Shown piece by piece: positions 33,211-44,600 of a stretch of 64,000 nucleotides of DNA (positions are counted from its first letter, which is position 1; the number at the start of each line of letters is the position of its first letter). A model generated the notes under the pieces. That model worked only from the letters and a program-made list of their open reading frames with translations. It had not been told where the DNA came from and made no database searches. The stretch is from Coenobita brevimanus (lineage: Eukaryota > Arthropoda > Malacostraca > Decapoda > Coenobitidae). Location: assembly GCA_032717465.1 (NCBI GenBank), contig CM064657.1, positions 18,069,331 to 18,133,330 on the forward strand, read 5' to 3'. Position numbers and translations under genes: made by a program.

Positions 33211-34269
33211 AATCCCCGAAAACCCACCAGTCCCCCAAGACACTTGGGAGGAGGGGTTGATTTGAAAAACCGATCACGAGCACCGAAAATAAAGGTCAAA
33301 TTCGTTCAAATCACACCAAAATACACGAGAAAAATATACTGCCAAGCCAAAAGAAAATAATATGGACTTGTTAAAGTTTAACGAACGCAAACATCAGATC
33401 GTATTTCAAACTAACTGGCTGTGCACGATTCGTCTGTTTAGGTAGTACTCGGCCATTCTTTACTGTAGGAATCATTTCATAAACTAATTAAACTATTTAT
33501 AAAAGTATCATGCACCATATCTGATAAACAGCTTGGTAGAAATATTGAAAAAAAATATAATGGAAGTGGAGACAGTATCTCATCTTCGTTTTCGTCTCGT
33601 AATTTAACCATCTCGGAGAAGTGGTGAGGTCTTTTAAAACGATAAAAATATTAAACACTTATTTTTTTTTCTCTCTGCACGATGCTTTTATCATGAAATT
33701 AAAATTCCCATCACACACACCATACGGCCCTTCAAATTCTACACAGTTTTCTTTGCACAAGGCTACTATAATATGACGAAGGGGCATGCGAAGGGGTGTT
33801 ATAAGACTTCCCGCAAATTCCAGTACTACGCTAGGGTAATACTCTCCCGTTCACCGGAGAACGCTCTCCCTTTCGTTTAAGTTTACCAAAAGATACCGAT
33901 AGGGCAAGGTGAACGCCTCCCCACAGTTAAGACTACGGCCGTAAGGGTATTTGTGACTGCATGTGACAAACTAGCATCACGATACGGACTGAATGGTTGC
34001 TAAAACTGTAGCCAGCTCATAAATAGTGAATCGCTGTGCAACTTTTAGGAAAAATATGATGGGAGAGAATAAAAATTATAGCCTAATATGTCTTGTCTCT
34101 TGTGCAGATATTTTTTTGTACTCACAAGGGCAGTCCTAACTGTGTCACTCTTTTACTCACTTACCCATTTACTGAATTAGTATTTTCTTGAAGACTGCGA
34201 TTCAGGTTTTGTGGAAGAACTGTTAGGAATGCGAAATTTTTCACTTTGGTTGACTCTCCACTCCCCGGG

Positions 34270-34830
34270 CTAACTTTTAGACACGTTGGGAACCCCGATG
34301 GCTGCTCCTCGCGAGGGTGGCGCCGCCAGGGTGTCCCACACCAAACCGTTAGGTACGGTCATTTTTTAAAAATTTTGAAACACAAGATTTTGCACAATTA
34401 TAGACCACCACTGGCACCAGGCTATAAGCATGGTAGAATCTCTGAAGGCCGCCCTCACGTTGAGGGGAGGGGGGTTGCAACCCGTGGTGGTAGCAGCCAA
34501 AGTCCTTATGTAAGGCCAAGTAGGCTACCAAAGAACACAGAACTTTACATTGTGGTAGATGTTCACCCCCGTCTCAATTTGAGAGGGACTGAGGCATCGA
34601 AATTCTCCCCTCACGGGGAGAAGGTGGTCCGTCGGGGATGAAGATGTAACCATAATGGATGGCAAAAATTTTTAACCTTGGAACATGAAATTTTGCATAT
34701 TGATGATGGTTGGGGTGAGGCCCCCCGATAACCACCTACCGCGGGTGGGTGAGGGGAAGGAAGAGGGTGGCAATACCATTTTTTTTACATAAATTTAGAG
34801 CCATAACACCGGATCCTATGAATTAAAGTT
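34270..34830 (+). repeat. Divergent repeat block D, units 1 and 2
   Basis: Two related units: one from about 34350 (TTTTTAAAAATTTTGAAACA, CAAGATTTTGCAC), one from about 34660 (TTTTTAACCTTGGAACATGA, AATTTTGCAT). Each is followed by a GC-rich stretch with GGGGAG-type motifs. A third unit lies near 36205. The 131-codon frame at 34246-34641 in this block shows no recognised domain and is probably not a gene. Confidence 0.45.
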
Positions 34831-35419
34831 GGGAATCAGTTGTTTCATGCCTCTTAGTCAAGTTTCTTCTACGATGTTTCTTCCGCAGATTAAAAATATG
34901 TGAGATATTGTGGGGTGTTTGGTTCTTGCTGTTAGGAATAAGGCTCTAACAAACAAGGGACCTGTACGAGCCCTTTCCGACACTCAAGTAGAGGTCTTCT
35001 TCTTTGCTAAAGGAGCTATAGTTGCCAAGGTCTTCTGAAGACACACATGTGATACAAGATGTTGACAGAGTGTCATTGGGTCTTTAATGTGTTTCTTTGG
35101 TGGTGGTTTGTACGGTTCGTCCATTAAAGGCGATGAGTTTTTCTTTTTCGGTGGTGAATTATGATCCCGATTCAACCAGTCAGAGGGCCAGAACTGGGTC
35201 TGTCTCATGTTTTCAGATTTTAAAACAGAGTCAAGACGTACTCTTTGTGTGGCTGCTGCATTTCACCTACGGCCGTTGACTAAGGTCAGGTCGGAAACTG
35301 GTCTCGGTTAGGTTCAGAATACATGGATCTAGGTAAAATTAAGTAGCATTTGGGTAGAGAAATGCTTAAAATGGCGTGTAATTCACTTGTTTGTTTATTT
35401 TCGCGATTAAGAAGAATCT

Positions 35420-35713
35420 GTGTTGGAAATTATGGCTCTTCCTATTGTTTTAAGTGTGCTATTTCTGGCTTTACTTGTCAAGAATATTTTTCCGTGGTTG
35501 CTTTATGTGCTTTGTCCGACTTTTACTTTGAAATCGCCGCGAAACACTAGTTTATGGTGCGGGGTCTTCTGGTCTAAAACTCGGAAACTAATGATCTGTG
35601 ATAGTTTTGAATGCCTAACTCTTTCAAAACATAGAAAGCCACACGAAAACAAGAAGCGGTGCCAAGGCACAGCAAAACCCATCCCCGGCAGTCATTTTAG
35701 TGCTGACGTATAA
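35420..35713 (+). CDS. Small open frame with hydrophobic N-terminus, unknown
   Basis: 97 codons beginning MLEIMALPIVLSVLFLALLV and continuing with another hydrophobic stretch IFPWLLYVLCPTF, then a polar, basic C-terminal half with two Cys and a KHRKPHENKKRC stretch. It could encode a small membrane-anchored peptide, but nothing (codon use, splice sites, homology) supports expression. No family recognised; likely chance. Confidence 0.12.
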   Translation: MLEIMALPIVLSVLFLALLVKNIFPWLLYVLCPTFTLKSPRNTSLWCGVFWSKTRKLMICDSFECLTLSKHRKPHENKKRCQGTAKPIPGSHFSADV

Positions 35714-35799
35714 ACACAACAGGATATCTAGTCAAAGATGTCACATATCAAATTTGGAGTAAAGCTGGTAAAAATTGACGATTTTATGCCCATTTGAGC

Positions 35800-36200
35800 A
35801 TTTAGGCCCAACCCACCTGACCCTGACCCCCCTCCGCTAACTGGAGGGTGACCCCCGTGATGTAATGAGGTATGTTATAGGATGCAGATTTGAAAGATGC
35901 ACTTTTAGGTTTTGGTTTCATGCCAATATGACAAATGTGAAAGGAATTATGACGATTTTTCTTACTTTTTTTTCTCTTTTTTACATTTTTTGGGGCCTAC
36001 AGCCTTTGCCTGGACCAAATTTGGCCCCAGATTTAATCTGGTGATCAGTAGGTCATAGCCGAACATCCCTGTAATTTTAGTCAGAATCGCACCAGTAGTT
36101 TTTGCGTAACGTTGTTAACAGACAAACAAACAAGCAAACTGACAGAGAAACCGAGTGACAACAATACCCGTTCCCGAGCCCCTCCGGGGCCGGGACGGGT
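35800..36200 (+). repeat. LINE/SINE-3'-tail-like sequence ending in a strong hairpin
   Basis: Reads ...GCGTAACGTTGTTAACAGAC, AAACAAACAAGCAAACTGAC, then a GC-rich palindrome (36166-36200). A CAGACAAACAAACA-type run before a closing hairpin resembles the 3' end of arthropod retroposons, but no coding part was found upstream. Family unassigned. Confidence 0.35.
36166..36200. repeat. 35-base near-perfect palindrome
   Basis: Left arm ACCCGTTCCCGAGCCCC, three-base loop TCC, right arm GGGGCCGGGACGGGT, with only single unpaired bases. Very GC-rich in an AT-rich setting; would form a stable hairpin in RNA. Confidence 0.8.
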
Positions 36201-36204
36201 AATC

Positions 36205-36430
36205 AATTTCATATTAACCTAGGAACACGAAATGTTGTTTACTGGTCATCGTTCACCTCGACCACATTATAGACAGAGTTGGACCCAGGATAACCACTCC
36301 TCAGAGGGAACATTGCCACAGACAAAACTTTTTACAGGAGTTGATCTTCATCCGGACCAGAGTTTATAGACGATGGGGCACAGAGGGTTCATCCCTCAGC
36401 CTCCCCGTAAAGGTGTCGCTTGTCTTATTA
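36205..36430 (+). repeat. Divergent repeat block D, unit 3
   Basis: Starts AACCTAGGAACACGAAATGT like the units at 34350 and 34660, and continues with GATCTTCATCCGGACCAGAG and CTCCCCGTAAAGGTG-type sequence comparable to GATGTTCACCCCCGTC and CCCCTCACGGGGAGAAGG of unit 1. No gene was recognised from here to 37320. Confidence 0.4.
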
Positions 36431-37323
36431 CGAATGTCATTATAGACTTAATTAAACTACCGCTGTAAGCATATCAGCTAAAGAATACAAGCAGGATTCG
36501 CAGTCCTTTTTCACTGATAGATCATGCCCTAGTTATTCATTAAGCACAGGGGAGGGAGTTGTAATTTAAGAAGCTCTTTGCTTAGGATTTATTGATCGCG
36601 AGAAATATATACTTGATGCATACGAGATTGTATCAATAACACAAATAATTATTTAGAGACAGAATGCTGAGGGATCTTCTGTTAGGTTGTTAGAATACAT
36701 CAGTAAAGACATCACTGCCACAGAAATCCGTAATAATGACGAGAAACTACTAATGAAGAGTATAACGAGGAAACATAATTTTGGCACAAATTGTTTGCTG
36801 AATGTCCAGCAAATATTTTTAGAAATTACGATTTGGATGGTAAAGGAATTTACATAATTGGTAACCGACTGAACAATATTAGATTTTCTGATTTTTTTTT
36901 TTTTTTTTTGACTGATTAGGAGAGAGGGGCAAGAAAAGTCACAGTCAAGTCGAACAGGGATGGTTGTGAAAGTAGTTTTCAGTATAAGTGTGAAAATATT
37001 TATTGCAATGATAAACCCTTTCCAGATGGCATTAGACGTAAAGGTGGAATATGCTCAGGAATTATGAAGTTCCTGCAGAGAGCATCAGGCAGCTCATCTG
37101 ACGTCACTGAAATCAGGTTTGGAGCATGAATAAGATGGAGAATTGTGGAAAACAAAGGTACACTTTGAAAATATGTTTGCAATATGTTCTTCCCATTTTT
37201 CTTTTAAATAAAAGTTTTGGGTTGAACGAAACCCTTAGAACAGCGAAGAAAGGAATTTCTGATGACACAATGAGGGATTACGGGAGGATTTCCTGGATAA
37301 TGGAACAAATAAATGCAGAATAT

Positions 37324-37326
<3 letters not shown>

Positions 37327-37404
<78 letters not shown>
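37327..37404. repeat. (CA)n(TA)n compound microsatellite
   Basis: 28 bases of CA then about 50 of TA. Confidence 0.96.
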
Positions 37405-37408
<4 letters not shown>

Positions 37409-37878
37409 CCTGAAATAGATCTGGGTGTGTCACGTTTTCATGCAAAAGAGATAACAGAAAAAGAAAGTGACTGAGTGCCAAATAATGAGTAAGCACATGG
37501 GGTAGACGCATAAAACGAATTTATAAACAAGACAATCCAGGATGGAACACACTACGTACAAATAAATGAAAAGTTGGAAGAAGTTTTCTTTATTTTATAT
37601 GTAGGGTGATGGTGCTGAAGGTAAGTAATTCAATTATTGCCTTTAGTTGCCATAGGAGATGCATGGAATGCTACGAACAGGGAAGTATGAACGGTGCAAT
37701 TTCATTTTCATTCTCAGGCTGTTATGACTCACCCGAAGCTGACCAAGGTTGCTTGGCGTAAGCCGCAAAAATTCTACAGTTGTCCCCACCATGGGTGGGC
37801 TGAGTGATGGTGGCGGTAAAATCACACTCAGGCAGTCAGGACTCACTCTTAACCAACAGAAATCTTCTGCCGTAAGCA

Positions 37879-37891
37879 ATATATATATATG

Positions 37892-37958
<67 letters not shown>
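37879..37958. repeat. (TA)n(GT)n compound microsatellite
   Basis: Interrupted TA (two ATGTATATACAT breaks) then about 38 bases of GT. The flanks 37405-37878 and 37959-38360 hold no recognised gene. Confidence 0.95.
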
Positions 37959-37962
<4 letters not shown>

Positions 37963-39169
37963 GAAGTTTCCAACCACAGGGAATGTTACGATCAGATGAA
38001 ATACTGATTGGACTTTGGAAACACGGGAGCCGAGCATGTTTTTGTGAATGTGAAAGTGATATTGACAAAAAATTCTAGGCCAGGCTAGCATCGTCCATGT
38101 CATTTAAGTATGGAACTAGAAGACAAAAGCCTTATCTTATAATTATTGATAGGATGTACGGATGGAAAAAAGCCAGAAACAAGAGATGAAATAAGGACAG
38201 AAACAAGAGGGCATTTGGGATGGGAGGATTTTCAGAATTCTAACTCCATTATTACATTCCACATTGTACTCACAAACGTTTGTAGCTGACTGAATGCAGC
38301 AGTGAGCACAGAACTCTGAATCTCCTCACATCTCAAATGCTCTCTTATATTTGTGTTCCTCCCCCCTCCCGCGAAAGGAGGTCACTTTCATGTGGTGGCG
38401 GGGCTTGAACCGTGGCTGACAGGGCCACCCATTCTAGGGGACTGACTACCGTTGTAGGGTTCGGCATCTGTCGGCCTCGTGGACCAAGCACCCCTCCCCC
38501 CACGACATCACTGGTGGAGGATGCCTGCTGGTGATGTTGCTCATCCCTGCCCATCTTCCATTTTGGACCTTTTTTTTTTCTTTTCCTTCCCCACGCGTTT
38601 TTGCCTTGCTTGGCGTCCCGTAATGTTGGGAAACGGAGTCCTTGGGGCTGAAAGATGCAGCAACGAAGCGCCCTGCAGCTAGCAACACACCTCTTTGGCA
38701 CTCTATTCTGGCTAGACGGGCAGCCTGGTTGGGCCCGACCAAGTCAATCAACTGGTCATTTGTTGGCTAGGGTCAAGTGGGCACTGGAGGGAAGGGGCCT
38801 GGTGGCTACTAACGTCCTGAATTCACCCTTGTCCAGGATCCCTGGTGGCTACCTGCGTATACTTCCTCACTACCTCTGGGGTTGCCAGCGGTGTTATCCC
38901 TGGTATATGACCTCCCCTAGATGGGCTTCTCGGTGGGTGGAGGGGTGGGTAAGCGAAGTTGTTTCTGATAATCACATGGCATGTTCAGTTATAGATGTTG
39001 TTGACGATGCTGCATCTGTCCTTATACATTCCTCAGACTCTTCCCATCTATTGCTACTGTGAAGCCCTCTGCAAGCACCTGGGGACTGTCCTCCTCTCCC
39101 CCAGTGTTAAGCTGGGACTGGGAGGTATTCACATTGGGTTGGTTCAGCTCTGGGGTAAGGCCCAGAAGT

Positions 39170-40690
39170 AACGGTGCCTGAGTCATATAGAAAATATCTA
39201 GTGCTGAAATCCTTTGTGGGTGAGTCAGTCCTAGATACTGATAGTTTTTATTTACATCATCCGATTGTTTCAGCTTGTGGCAGGGAACCTAAATCTGTTC
39301 CCAGGGGGACGGAAGCATCCTTTTCGAGGTGTCCTTCCCAGAAGAGAGATCCCGTTTACTGGCTCTGACCTCTGTTTCTGGTAACGATATTTCATGTGTT
39401 CCTCATACTGGTGTACAGATGTCATTTTTTCTGTTGACCTCCTCTGATAATCAGAGCCACGGTTGTTGGAGGAAAAGTAGTCTATTGGTGCGGTGACTGC
39501 TGAGTGCTTGCAGAAGGGAATAGATGGTATTCTGACCCCAACTCCGCTCTTGTTCCTGACATTTGGCAAGTTATTGTTGCCTACTTCTGTGAAGCCCACT
39601 AGGCTGTCACTTCTTGTGAAGCCATGTGTGCTGACACCAAAGCAATATTTTCACTGTCAAGGGCATCGACATGTTAGCTGTTTTTGACACCATGCACAGG
39701 TTGGCCCTCCTGGTATATGTGTCTCCTGTGGTGAACCAAACCATGCTGGTGACTGTCTAGGACCCCTTAAATGCTATCACTGTGCTACCGCCTGGAGAAG
39801 GAGATTTTGTCTATTCGTACACAAGAGAAGGTTTCAGTTCCTGAAGCAGACTCGTTTCTTCCAGGCTGGGGTTACTTATGCTTCTGTCTTTTCTGGAGTG
39901 CCTGTGCATGGCCCTGAGTTTTGGAAGGTGTCTCGACCCAATCCATTGCCCACTTCTTGATCTGGAGAATTGCAGGATGCTGTTCCCAAGGTTTGTACTG
40001 TTCGTGAAACTGGTGTTTGCCTATTCTCTTCTCTGACTCTTTCTGCCTCCATTACGAAGGCTGAGGGTTTGCCCACTTCCGTGCTAGTGGCAGCTGTCCA
40101 TATTGATGAGTTTCCTGGTCCTACGTTGTCCAACCTGCACGACATTCCATCTGGTCCCGGCAAACGTCACCGTGGTTCTTCAGAGTCCTCTGATCCTGAA
40201 GACTGTCCACTTAAAGTCTCTGTTGTGGAACCTTGTGTTGATCTCTCTCCTGTTTCCTCTGCCCTGGAGTTTCTGGAGCCTAGCCAGATGGAGGCTGAAG
40301 TTGGTGGTTTGCCCGTGGTCCGGCCCTCCACTTGGGGATAGTGTTGCATGGATTGTTGGTGTTTCAGTTCTGCTGCATAGGATATCATCTGAGGTTCTGG
40401 TACTGTGACTCTACTTCTACTTCTGAGGTTTCTGGTGGTGGCACCGGCCACCCTACTTTGCTCAGGGCGGCCTGCAAGTCACCTTCCAAGCAACCTGTTT
40501 TTCTGCTTCAGAGGAGGAGTGTTGTAAAATTTTATTCTTCCTCGTCCTCATGTTTACCTTCGGTTGGTTGGCACAATGTGTGGGTTCCAGGTGCTGGGCA
40601 TCCTTTCTCTAAGGTCCTTCCTAAGCATCACTCCAAACCTGCTTGCTTGTCAGGATCTATACAGTCCCGTACCTTGTCCTGATCTGCTCT
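39170..40690 (+). pseudogene. LINE-D ORF1 (nucleic-acid-binding, zinc knuckles)
   Basis: Begins with PESYRKYLVLKSF and DSFYLHHPIVSACGREPKSV (frame 39174-39368). Around 39650-39790 it shows CFHCQGHRHVSCF-like (here YFHCQGHRHVSC), CVSCGEPNHAGDC and CYHCATAWRRR, a run of CCHC zinc knuckles. Pieces lie in different frames with several stops. A long Ser/Pro-rich part follows (frames 39970-40341 and 40332-40682), for example DIPSGPGKRHRGSSESSDPE. Zinc-knuckle ORF1 proteins bind element RNA in I/Jockey-type LINEs. Broken here. Confidence 0.75.
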
Positions 40691-40699
40691 CAACTATGA

Positions 40700-41290
40700 G
40701 TTCTATCATTCAATGGAATTGTTAGAGTTTATGTGCCAATTGGGAGGGACTACGACATCTTGTTGCACAATTTTCTCATGTATGCATGTGCATCCAGGAA
40801 ACTATGGTTGGTGATACTTTTCCTTCCGATCCTTATAGTTACCATGTCTTTTTTTCTGACCCTGTCCCAAGTCAAGGTCGTCATGGAGGTGCTGCTATCT
40901 TTCTTCATTGTGATAAATTCCACTCGCTCCTCTCGACATTTCCACTCTCCTGCAAGCTGTTGCTGTCCAAGTGTTTTTGCATCATCAGAATACAGTTGTA
41001 GTCCTCATCTTACCCCCCGTGCTACTGTCAAAAGGGCGGATTTGGAACACCTTCTTCATGGCCTTTCCTCCCCCCTTTCTTTTACAAGGTAACATGAATG
41101 GTCATCACCCACTGAGAAGTGACAGTGAGGCCAACCCTCAGGGTGTTATGCTGGCTTCCTTGGTGGAGGATGAGGAGATGGATATTTTAAATTCCAGTGA
41201 GATGACGTACTTTCATAGACATACTGGTGCTTTTACTGCTATTGATTTGTCTCTGTGCTCGGCCGATGCTGTTTCAGATTATAACTGAGA
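40700..41290 (+). pseudogene. LINE-D endonuclease domain
   Basis: IIQWNC (about 40708-40726) and CMCIQETMVGDTFPSDPYSY, then GRHGGAAIFLHCDKFHSLLS, are the N-terminal endonuclease blocks (QWN, QET). LQGNMNGHHPLRSDSEANPQ near 41080-41140 corresponds to GDFNGHHPLWG with D to N, and AIDLSLCSADAVSDYN to the DLTL block. Frames 40786-41001 and 40971-41288 carry the two halves, separated by a frameshift. It nicks target DNA in live copies. Confidence 0.78.
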
Positions 41291-41665
41291 TGAGTTGGCA
41301 GACTTGTATGGCAGCAACCACTTCCTATTACTTTTAACTGCTGCTGAGGTTGGACCTCAGTTTTGTCTTCCTTGCTGGCATCTGGATAAGGGAGACTAGC
41401 CACATTTTATGAAACTAGGTTCCACTGACCATTCTGGCAATGATTCTGGCTGCGTTTCTGAAACAGTGTCTTATTATCACTAACGCGTTGCACTCAGCAG
41501 CCCTTTTATCTATTCCAAGAACAAGAGGTCAGTTTCTGAAACTTAAGGTTCCATGGTGGATACCTGAGTGCAGTTTCGTAGTGAGAGCTAAACTAGTCGC
41601 CTTTTCTTGACTTCGACGCCACTGTGGGGACCCTCAGTATTTGGTGGCGTACTGGAGGGTGCGAG

Positions 41666-42006
41666 TTTTTTTTTTTTTTATGTGTCCGACTCTGGGCTTA
41701 GGCTTCACAGCCTGCTATCAAGGCCCAGCAGTCCTCCTTCATACCATACACCTCTGCATGTCACCACTTCGGTGCTAACACCCACCGTCCATATTGAATA
41801 CATGCTAGGGCTGTCTCATACAGGACTGGTGTATTGGTATTAGCAGGGGTATTTTTATGACATGTCGGCGGGTCTTCTGGTAGATTAGTAGAGTCTGATT
41901 TTATGAAATTCAAATCCTTAAACTGTTCCCTGTCCCAGCCGGGATTCGAACCTGGGTCTGTGAGGACTGCAGGCCACCTCTTTACCGATTGAGACCAAAT
42001 GCTAAT
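41666..42006 (-). mobile_element. tRNA-derived SINE inserted in LINE-D
   Basis: Minus strand. From about 42006 down: TGGTCTCAATCGGTAAAGAG (A-box-like), CCTGCAGTCCTCACAGACCC, then the perfect B box GGTTCGAATCC (plus-strand complement at 41942-41952). The tRNA-unrelated body runs down to a T14 run on the plus strand (41666-41679), which reads as a poly-A tail. LINE-D sequence resumes with SSISRISLSQVWNQVRK just beyond. The acceptor and anticodon arms do not pair as a real tRNA, so it is a SINE, not a tRNA gene. The exact 3' limit is uncertain. Confidence 0.7.
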
Positions 42007-42039
42007 CATGGAAGATTTATGTATCCTTCATCAATTCGA

Positions 42040-43250
42040 GGATTTCCCTCAGTCAGGTGTGGAACCAGGTCAGGAAAATTTCTAGGAAATTTACCATTCC
42101 CTCCCCTCCTGTTTTATCTGCAGCAGGTGGAACCATGGCTGATCCTTTTGCTGTTGTAGAGTTGCTTTTTGATCATTTTGCCAATGTGTCACAAAAGGAT
42201 ACAAATTCTCCTTCGGCATGCCAGCGTCGGTGCCTGGAGTTTCGTGGTCTCAGTTGTGCCTCTTCCAGGGTAGTCATATAATGTCCCCACTTCTATTTCT
42301 GAACTCAGGCAGCTGTTACAGGGCCATGATTCCTACCTTTATGCCATTTTACGTCACCTGTTTGATGAGTCCCTTTCGTTTTTGCTGTCATTGTTTAATA
42401 AGATCTGGTGTACTGGTGAGTTTCCGGCTTGTTGGGGTGTTGCTGTAGTTATCCACATTCTCAAGCTAGGTAAAGACCACCTACAGGCGACCAATTATCG
42501 GCCTATTTCTTTGACTTCTTCTATGTGTAACGTCTTGCAAAAGATGGTCAGTGGTTGGCTTGCATGGTTTTTGGAGAGAGGTGACTTTCTAGCCCCTGTC
42601 CAGTGTGGCTTTCGGAATGCAGTCTACTTCTGATGCCCTGCTTTCCTTGGAATCTTCTGTCTGTGAGGCTTTCTCCATTAACCAACACCAGATAATGGTC
42701 ATCTTCGATCTAGAGAAGGCATGCAAGACTACCTGACATCGTGGCATTTTACTTATTCTTCATGAGTTTGGTTTTCATAGGCATTTGCCTATTTTTATTC
42801 AGCAATTATTATCTAACCGTTTTTAAGGGTCCGCCCAGGGAGGGGGGGGGGGGTGCTTTCCAATACCCGTGCACTTGGAGATGCGGTACTGCAGAGGAGT
42901 ATCCTTAAAGTCACTTGTTTTGCTGTGGTCATCAAAAATGTAATCAATGTACTTCCAGATGGTGTACATGACTCACTGTGTAGAGTCCTGTCACTGCATC
43001 TAGAATGTCACTGATAGACAGGAAGCTGCAGCTATCTCTTAATAGAATTTCCCAGTGGAGTGAGTCTCGTGGTTTCCGTTTTTCATGTACAAAGACAGTG
43101 GCTATGCATTTTTGTTATCTTCAGGGGGTTCACCCAGACCTTAGCCCGTATCTCTATGGCCGAAGAATCTCCTGTGTGGAAGAGACTCGGTTTCTGGTCA
43201 TTTGTTCGATATACGACTGACTTGGGTTCCTCATATTCGTTAAGTTAATG
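42040..43250 (+). pseudogene. LINE-D reverse transcriptase, catalytic centre lost
   Basis: SQVWNQVRKISRKFTIPSPP (frame 42057-42281) is the linker/entry block. ATNYRPISLTSSMCNVLQKM and VSGWLAWFLERGDFLAPVQC (frame 42382-42633) are RT1 and the fingers. Motif A is reduced to VIFDLEKACKTT-like sequence near 42700-42730. Where the YVDD block should be (after LPDGVHDSL, about 42955-42990) the sequence has lost the catalytic pair. SLIDRKLQLSLNRISQWSES (frame 43005-43220) is the segment after motif C. Several stops and a G12 run at about 42842-42853 add damage. Dead RT of an I-like LINE. Confidence 0.8.
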
Positions 43251-43829
43251 CAGCTTGTACTAAGGCCTTGAATCTTCTGAGGGTTTTGGCTCATACCTCT
43301 TGGTGTACTTACCGCCAGACCCTCCACCTCTTGCATAGGTCCCTTATTCCTTCTAAACTTGAATATGGACTTGAGATCTACTCCACTGCTATAGGTGCCC
43401 GACTCCAGATATTAGCTTCATTGTATTATGGTGTGCATCTGGCAACTGGGGCATTCGGGTTATCCCCGATTATAGTTTGTTGGTGGAAGCGAATGCCCTT
43501 CCTTTGGATTATCATTGTCAGTCGTTGATGATGGGTCATTGGTATCATCTCCACCTCCCTCCAATCTCAGTGCCTTGTACCATGATTACCAGGGATTCTT
43601 GATCTGTTTATGATACTCGTCCTAGTTACCCGAAGCCCTTTGGTTACAGGGTCCGGTCTGGTATGTCAGTGTTCTCTGTTCCAAGACAGGCAGTTAGTCC
43701 ACATTGGATCCCGAGGGAGAGTTTTTGGCTGCTCCCTCGTGTGACATTCTGTAAGTCCTTTGTTGGTAAAAAGAGTTTACTTCCCCCTCATGTGTCCCTC
43801 TCTCTCTTTTTAGAACGTCCCTCTGTTCA

Positions 43830-44600
43830 TAACGGTTCTGTCTCTGTCTATGCTGACGAATCAAAGACTGATACTGTAGTGGGCTTCAGTGTCATCTTCC
43901 TTTCATTCAGTTGGGGCAGTAACCTCCTTGGTATTGCTTTGTATACTGTAAACAGCGAAACTGACAGCAAATTTATTTGCTCTCCAAGTAATTTTTACTC
44001 ATCCCCAATCTGTTTTTGTGATTTTAGCAATTCCCACAATGCCCTATCTGCACTGGAGTCTTTTAATTAATCTCATCCACTGCTATCTGCACTGGAGTCT
44101 TTTAATTAATCTCATCCACTGGTTTTATCAATAATACTGTTTTCTTTTCCTTGGCCGTTGTGGCCATCGTGTGGGCTTTTGTTGGATTCCTTCCCATGTG
44201 GGGGTGTCTGGGAATGAATGGGCTGATCAGCTGGCTAAGGCAGCATTGGCTTGCCCTCCTGCTTTTGTGGGAACCCATCCTTCTCTGGATCGGCTGCCTG
44301 CATACGATTTTTACTCTTTCATTCCTAAACGGATTTAGTATTGTTGGCAAGACCGCTGGGATGCAGTTAAGTCTAACAAGATGTGCGTTATCTCTAGTGA
44401 GCTGGACTCCTTCACATACCGAGGCTTGTCTCGCCGGTGGGAGAGTGCATTATGTTGGCTGGGAATTGGCCACACCCAGCTCTCTCATGGGTTTTTAATA
44501 AAGGGTTATGCCCCTCTAGTCTGTGAGGATTGCTTGGTTCCCCTGACTGTTCGGCATTTGCTCGTGGATCGTCCGTCTTGGGGTTTTACACTGTCAGCAC
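43830..44600 (+). pseudogene. LINE-D RNase H domain
   Basis: VYADESKTDTVVGFSVIF (about 43845-43905) holds the first catalytic D. The DSRNALSALESF block is altered to NSHNALSALESFN (about 44026-44068) and partly duplicated. GFCWIPSHVGVSGNEWADQL followed by AKAAL (about 44170-44245, a shifted frame) is the intact C-terminal RNase H motif. The C-terminal tail YRGLSRRWESALCWLGIGHT then QLSHGFLIKG and CEDCLVPLTVRHLLVDRPSW (frame 44381-44608) is the cysteine/histidine end typical of I-like ORF2. RNase H removes the RNA strand during reverse transcription. Confidence 0.82.
44044..44121 (+). repeat. 39-base perfect tandem duplication in LINE-D
   Basis: CTATCTGCACTGGAGTCTTT (start of unit) through CTCATCCACTG occurs at 44044-44082 and again at 44083-44121. 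39 bases is 13 codons, so the duplication itself keeps the frame, and perfect identity says it is recent relative to LINE decay. Confidence 0.95.

Noticed and set aside
34246..34641. 131-codon frame, possible gene
   Set aside because: Lies in a divergent repeat block, has no recognisable domain, and similar sequence in the sister units is not open.
38345..38751. Two overlapping minus-strand frames of 100-118 codons
   Set aside because: Antisense to the GC-rich LINE-D 5' leader.
41935..42006. Possible tRNA gene on the minus strand
   Set aside because: A and B boxes are present, but acceptor and anticodon stems do not pair, and a SINE-like body with tail follows.
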